From Iris pallida (taxonomy: Eukaryota; Streptophyta; Magnoliopsida; Asparagales; Iridaceae), in NCBI GenBank assembly GCA_029216955.1, contig JANAVB010033216.1:6750638-6814637 (forward strand): DNA of 64,000 nt, read 5' to 3'. Under the pieces are notes generated by a model that saw only the letters and a list, made by a program, of their open reading frames with translations, was not told where the DNA came from and did not search any database. Shown one piece after another: positions 60,018 through 64,000 of this stretch (its first letter is position 1; each line of letters begins with the position of its first letter). The position numbers and the translations under genes were made by a program.

Positions 60018-61235
60018 TGTTTTCCATAAATAAATTCACTTTATTTATTTTGTATCTGAGAAAATTACAACTGTAGGAATCTAATCTAGAAGACGATTAC
60101 TTTATCCCTTGGACGATACGATGAAGAAAACTCGAACTTTGAAGAACTTGGACAGCAACTGGGCAATCTCTTTGTTCTCTCTGAATTAATTGTAGTGTCT
60201 GATGAAGATGAAGAAACTCTTTTTTATAGAGTTCTGGATAACTGTTCTGAAGCATACGCTCAGTCAGTTACTTGACGTGTGCACAACTGCAGGGACGCGT
60301 GGCAAATTCTGGTGGAGACACGTTAGAGTGCGGTTGAAAGTAGTAGAATATATCTAGAAGAGATTGATGGCATGGATGCCACGTTGCATAACTTCTGAAT
60401 AGGTGGATAACTGAGTACAGGACACGTGAGAACGTGTGTTGACTGTACGTTGAATGTCATCCTGGATGCATTTGCTGTGATACGCTGTCTTTGAAGAGGA
60501 GTCATACGCTAGCTTTTGAAGGCACATGTCTTGCATACGCTGACTTAGGCAGCATAGAGCCATATAAGGCTGATACGCTTACTTTATTGATAAAGAGTCG
60601 TATGGGTTCATACGCTCACTTGGTTGACAAGGAGTCGTATGGAGTCCATACGCTCACTTGGTTGACAAGGAGTCATATGGAGTCCATACGCTCACTTGGT
60701 TGACAAGGAATCGTATGGGGTCCATACGCTCACTTGGTTGACAAGGAGTCGTATGGAGTCCATACGCTCACTTGGTTGGGCAATGAGGGAGTAGACACGT
60801 GGTTATCCTCAATCTTCTCAAATACGTCATATCTTCAAATACTGACAAATATCTCTCGAGCGTCGTGCTGCAGATATGATGGCTGACAGACTGTCAGAAA
60901 TGACAGTAATGATGGCTGTGCATTTATGATGGCTGCTGAGCTGTCCTCATAAGAGACAAAATTATTTCTCGAAAACCTATACGACGGCTAATCTTCATAG
61001 GGCAGCTGTCTTTGCACGAAAGACGAAGTGTCAGATTCATCCTTCATTAAATACATGCTGTGCTGTCATCTCAGGAAATAATAAAAATATCCACTGAGCG
61101 TACGGCCTTTAGATGAGCGTATGGCCTTGGCTGAGCGTATGGCCTTGAGCGTATGGCTTTGACTGAGCGTATAGCCTTGAGCGTATGATTTTGGGTGAGT
61201 CTTATGTCAGCGTGTCATAATTTTCATACCCTAAA
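60018..61235 (-). repeat. Inverted LTR E (1218 bp)
   Basis: TGTTTTCC at 60018 to ATACCCTAAA at 61235, where the terminal CTACA is mutated to CTAAA. It is shorter than LTRs C and D because the palindromic array has fewer units (about 60590-60785). It is followed by the polypurine tract (61236-61248). Confidence 0.9.
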
Positions 61236-61413
61236 AGACCCCCTTCAAAGTTTTCGAACTTTATGAATTTCAAAAGTTCGAAATTACTTTGAACTTAAAG
61301 TGGGAATAAATCCTGACACGCTGGCATGAGTTTGTTATCTTCCTCAATATCAGTGCAAATCTTTAGGGATTCTGTTTAAAGAATATCCGCCGTTTGAACT
61401 TCTTCTTTTCTTC

Positions 61414-61421
61414 TATAAATA
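61414..61421 (+). promoter_or_regulatory. TATA box of PMD-like gene, unit E
   Basis: TATAAATA, 111 bp before the ATG at 61525. Confidence 0.68.
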
Positions 61422-61524
61422 GGTCTTCCAAAACCTAATTTATTTCTTTACTTTTGCATTCATCTTCGAGAGAGAAAAAGAAACTCAAGACTCAACTTCT
61501 TCTTCTTCGACTCAAGCTTTATCA

Positions 61525-64000
61525 ATGGCGCCCAAGGTTGATGCTGCTGCGAAGGGAAAGGGGAAGGCTCCTGCGGAGTCATCTCAGCCCGCCGCCGCCG
61601 CTGCTAAGAAGACTACCAATGAGCGCGTTCGACGAAGTGAACGCCCGTTGAAGCCTCTCTATGGTGAGGATGATGATGATGAACAGTAACTATCCCCTAT
61701 TTAGGGCTCTGGTTAGAACAAAATCATAAAACGTATCCCCTTTTTAGGGTCAAATACGTCAGAAAATACGCTTCCCTCTTTAGGGTTTAGCCGTATCCCA
61801 TATTTTTTGTTTATACAAAAAATATGTTTGGAGCGTATTCTGTATGATATGCGTATTTTTGATAGAAATGTCAAAATACGCTGTCTTAAAAAAATACGCT
61901 ATGGCGAGTTGTCTCACTGAGATACGCTAACTCCTGTGTTAGCATATGTTTTTGATGATCATCTTGTCAACCATACGCTGATACGCTCAAACTGAATATA
62001 AACTGAATTTTTTAAAATCATTCACTTAAGATAGACTTAGCGTAAAAAGTGATCTCTAAATCTGTCATACGCTTAGGATAAACTGAACGTATGCTGAACT
62101 TTTGAGTCTGCCATACGCTTAAGGAAAACTGAGCGTATGCTGAACCTTGAGTCCGCCATACGCTTAAGGAAAACTGAGCGTATGATGAACCTTGAGTCTG
62201 CCATACGCTTAAGGAAAACTGAGCGTATGCTGAACCTTGAGTCTGCCATACGCTTAAGGAAAACTGAGCGTATGCTGAACTTTGCCATCTCTTTGTATTG
62301 AAGATTTTTAAGGTTTTATTCATCTTTTGCAGTGGATATTCTGGCTCAGGAGGTAGAATTTGAAGGATGTGTAGGAAATAACTATAGAAGTGACCTATCA
62401 CATGTTCGTTTTCCCCAATTCGATGGACCTTCTACAAGAATAGCTCTTTTGACCAATCAGGAAAATGACACTTTGCTGAACCTGATGAGTGGACTGCCTT
62501 TACAGAGTGTGGATGGTGTTACCCACTCGAAGCCAGCATTTCTTTTCGGAGATGCTATTGACATAAACTCTCAGCCTGCTCTGGATAAAGTATCATACTC
62601 TTATTATAGGGATGGTGATGTAAATCAGCCAATGTATTTGACTGGTTTATCAAAAAACATCAGCATAGCTCGTTTATTTCATGCGAGTTGTCAAAGACAA
62701 ATGAAGTGGGATATCACTCCATCCTGACAAGCAAAGGCTGGGTGGATAGGATATCGTCAAGGAAGATTCCGCAGTGGTACTGAACCACATGTCACAGCTT
62801 TACGAGGACTGCTACCTGCCACCATCCCTCCTGAGGACTCGGCACTGCTGAAGCCAGTCAGAGTTCCAATCTTTGCAAACGAATTTGCTCAACTGGAAAA
62901 TGCCATCTACCCAAAACAGTCTATGAGGCTGACTGGTCTAGTAAATCCGAAGAATACTAGATGGACTGCTCTTGTGAAATGGATTCTGAAGAATTTTGGT
63001 GAACAGTTACAAGTGATAGGCCTATATGATGCCATTAAGTGCACTGCTTATGGTTTTAGGCCAAACCCGGATTTGTTCTTGGCGTTAGCGGAGAGGTATA
63101 ACTACCGTACCGGCACCTTCATGACCCCAAGAGGCGAGATGGGATTCGCCCTTCATGAAATGGCATATATTTCTCAGCTACCAACAGCTGATTTGCCATA
63201 TGAAGAGTATATCCCTTTCGTTGATGAAATGAATAAGATCTCCGAAGCCAACCCACTGGTTCTTCATGTCTTTGAAGAATTGATGTGCCATTACAGTATT
63301 TGTAAGGCTTTTTATAAAGGACAAGGTGGAGAAGGAGATTCCAACTGTTATTCTTCCAAATGGATGGCCTATTTATTTCAAGGCCGTACTAATAAAGTTC
63401 AGAAGAAGAAGAAGACTGAGCAATATGTCGGTGAATTTAAACCTCTGAATCAAACTGGGATTGACAGGCTCATCCGGGACACCACTCATGACGACATTGT
63501 CATTGAGGAAGACGAAGGCACCTATAAAGCCAGTGATAGGTTTGAGACCTATATTAAGCAGGGTGGCCGAGAATTATCTGCTGAGGGTCATCTGGCTGGA
63601 TTTATATCTCTCTGGCTGAGAAAATTCGTAGTTCCTGGCACCTGTTCAGCAGACAGGATGCACAGAGGAGTTGTCTTCGCAGCAGTCCGTCTGGTTTTTG
63701 GGTATAAGATGGATTTAATGACAGCAATGACATGCCGTCTTAATGCTGGATTAAGGGCATATACAGACAGAATGTTCGATTTAGCAAAGAAGAGCCTTAC
63801 ATCCTTTCCTCGGGTAGAAATGCCCTTTACATATTTATTTGGGTTGCTGCTTCTGCATTTTGAATCTCTCCTGGATGCTGGGATGGCTAGACCAGATGAC
63901 ACCTTTCTGGAAAGATACAGACACACACCAAAGTGGAAATATGACACTTTGACAGATTGTAGAACTATATTAAACAGGGGAGAACTCTGGAGCTTCACCT
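61525..64000 (+). pseudogene. PMD-like gene of unit E, runs off the right edge
   Basis: Exon 1 is 61525-61663, intron 61664-62332 (669 bp), exon 2 from 62333 to beyond the window. A TGA at about 62725 (CGA in other copies) breaks the frame after 131 codons. After it the frame stays open to the edge with the PMD-like block at about 63115-63220. Unlike C and D it keeps the stretch deleted there ('ERYRHTPKWKYDTLTDCRT', from about 63910), so unit E descends from a less deleted element, like A. Whether gag and pol follow cannot be seen. Confidence 0.8.

Overview
The window reads as nuclear, repeat-rich DNA of a flowering plant, most likely a eudicot. It is AT-rich, carries GT-AG introns with plant-type TATA boxes, and holds Ty1/copia, Ty3/gypsy (Tat/Ogre-type) and CACTA (En/Spm) elements plus a fragment of a glycolytic GAPDH gene. 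I see no intact host gene. Everything recognisable is transposon-derived except the GAPDH piece.
1-13.9 kb is a nest of old elements. A minus-strand long LTR (1-3143) abuts a plus-strand LTR remnant (3144-5556). A copia pol remnant (6017-7315) and an envelope-like ORF remnant (12063-12798) are separated by a 4.16-kb solo LTR (7534-11695) with matching termini and a near-perfect 5-bp target duplication, so they may be two parts of one SIRE-like element.
13.9-25.6 kb is a CACTA element with left terminus, a TNPD-like transposase (15.7-19.3 kb) and a TNPA-like gene (20.3-22.0 kb), followed by three correctly spaced C-terminal exons of a GAPDH gene (22.9-23.5 kb). No right CACTA terminus was found.
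25.6-64 kb is one family of Tat/Ogre-type LTR elements, heavily rearranged. Element A (plus strand, 25591 to about 42776) has a 1317-bp 5' LTR, a tRNA-Arg-type primer site, gag, protease, RT, two RNase H domains, integrase, and then a long gene on the opposite strand with its own TATA box and two introns, encoding a protein with a region resembling the plant mobile domain (PMD). It is followed by an inverted LTR palindrome (about 42.8-44.8 kb) and an inverted pol copy B (44.8-50.3 kb). From 50.5 kb to the window end lies a head-to-tail array of units with a period of about 4.75 kb. In the two units seen whole, gag and pol are gone while LTRs, primer site, polypurine tract and the PMD-like gene remain; the third runs off the window.
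Three features deserve attention. First, two array units carry a 50-nt copy of the 3' half of a mature tRNA-Arg(ACG), including the non-templated CCA, next to the LTR. Second, the PMD-like antisense gene keeps its promoter, its 139-nt first exon and an exactly 669-bp first intron in four copies. Third, the octamer AGCGTATG/CATACGCT recurs in inverted pairs in the LTR, in that intron and in the N-terminal gag coding region. Most copies carry premature stops, many of C-to-T or G-to-A type, so the family looks largely decayed, although array unit C is open for more than 570 codons. All readings are by eye, without database searches.
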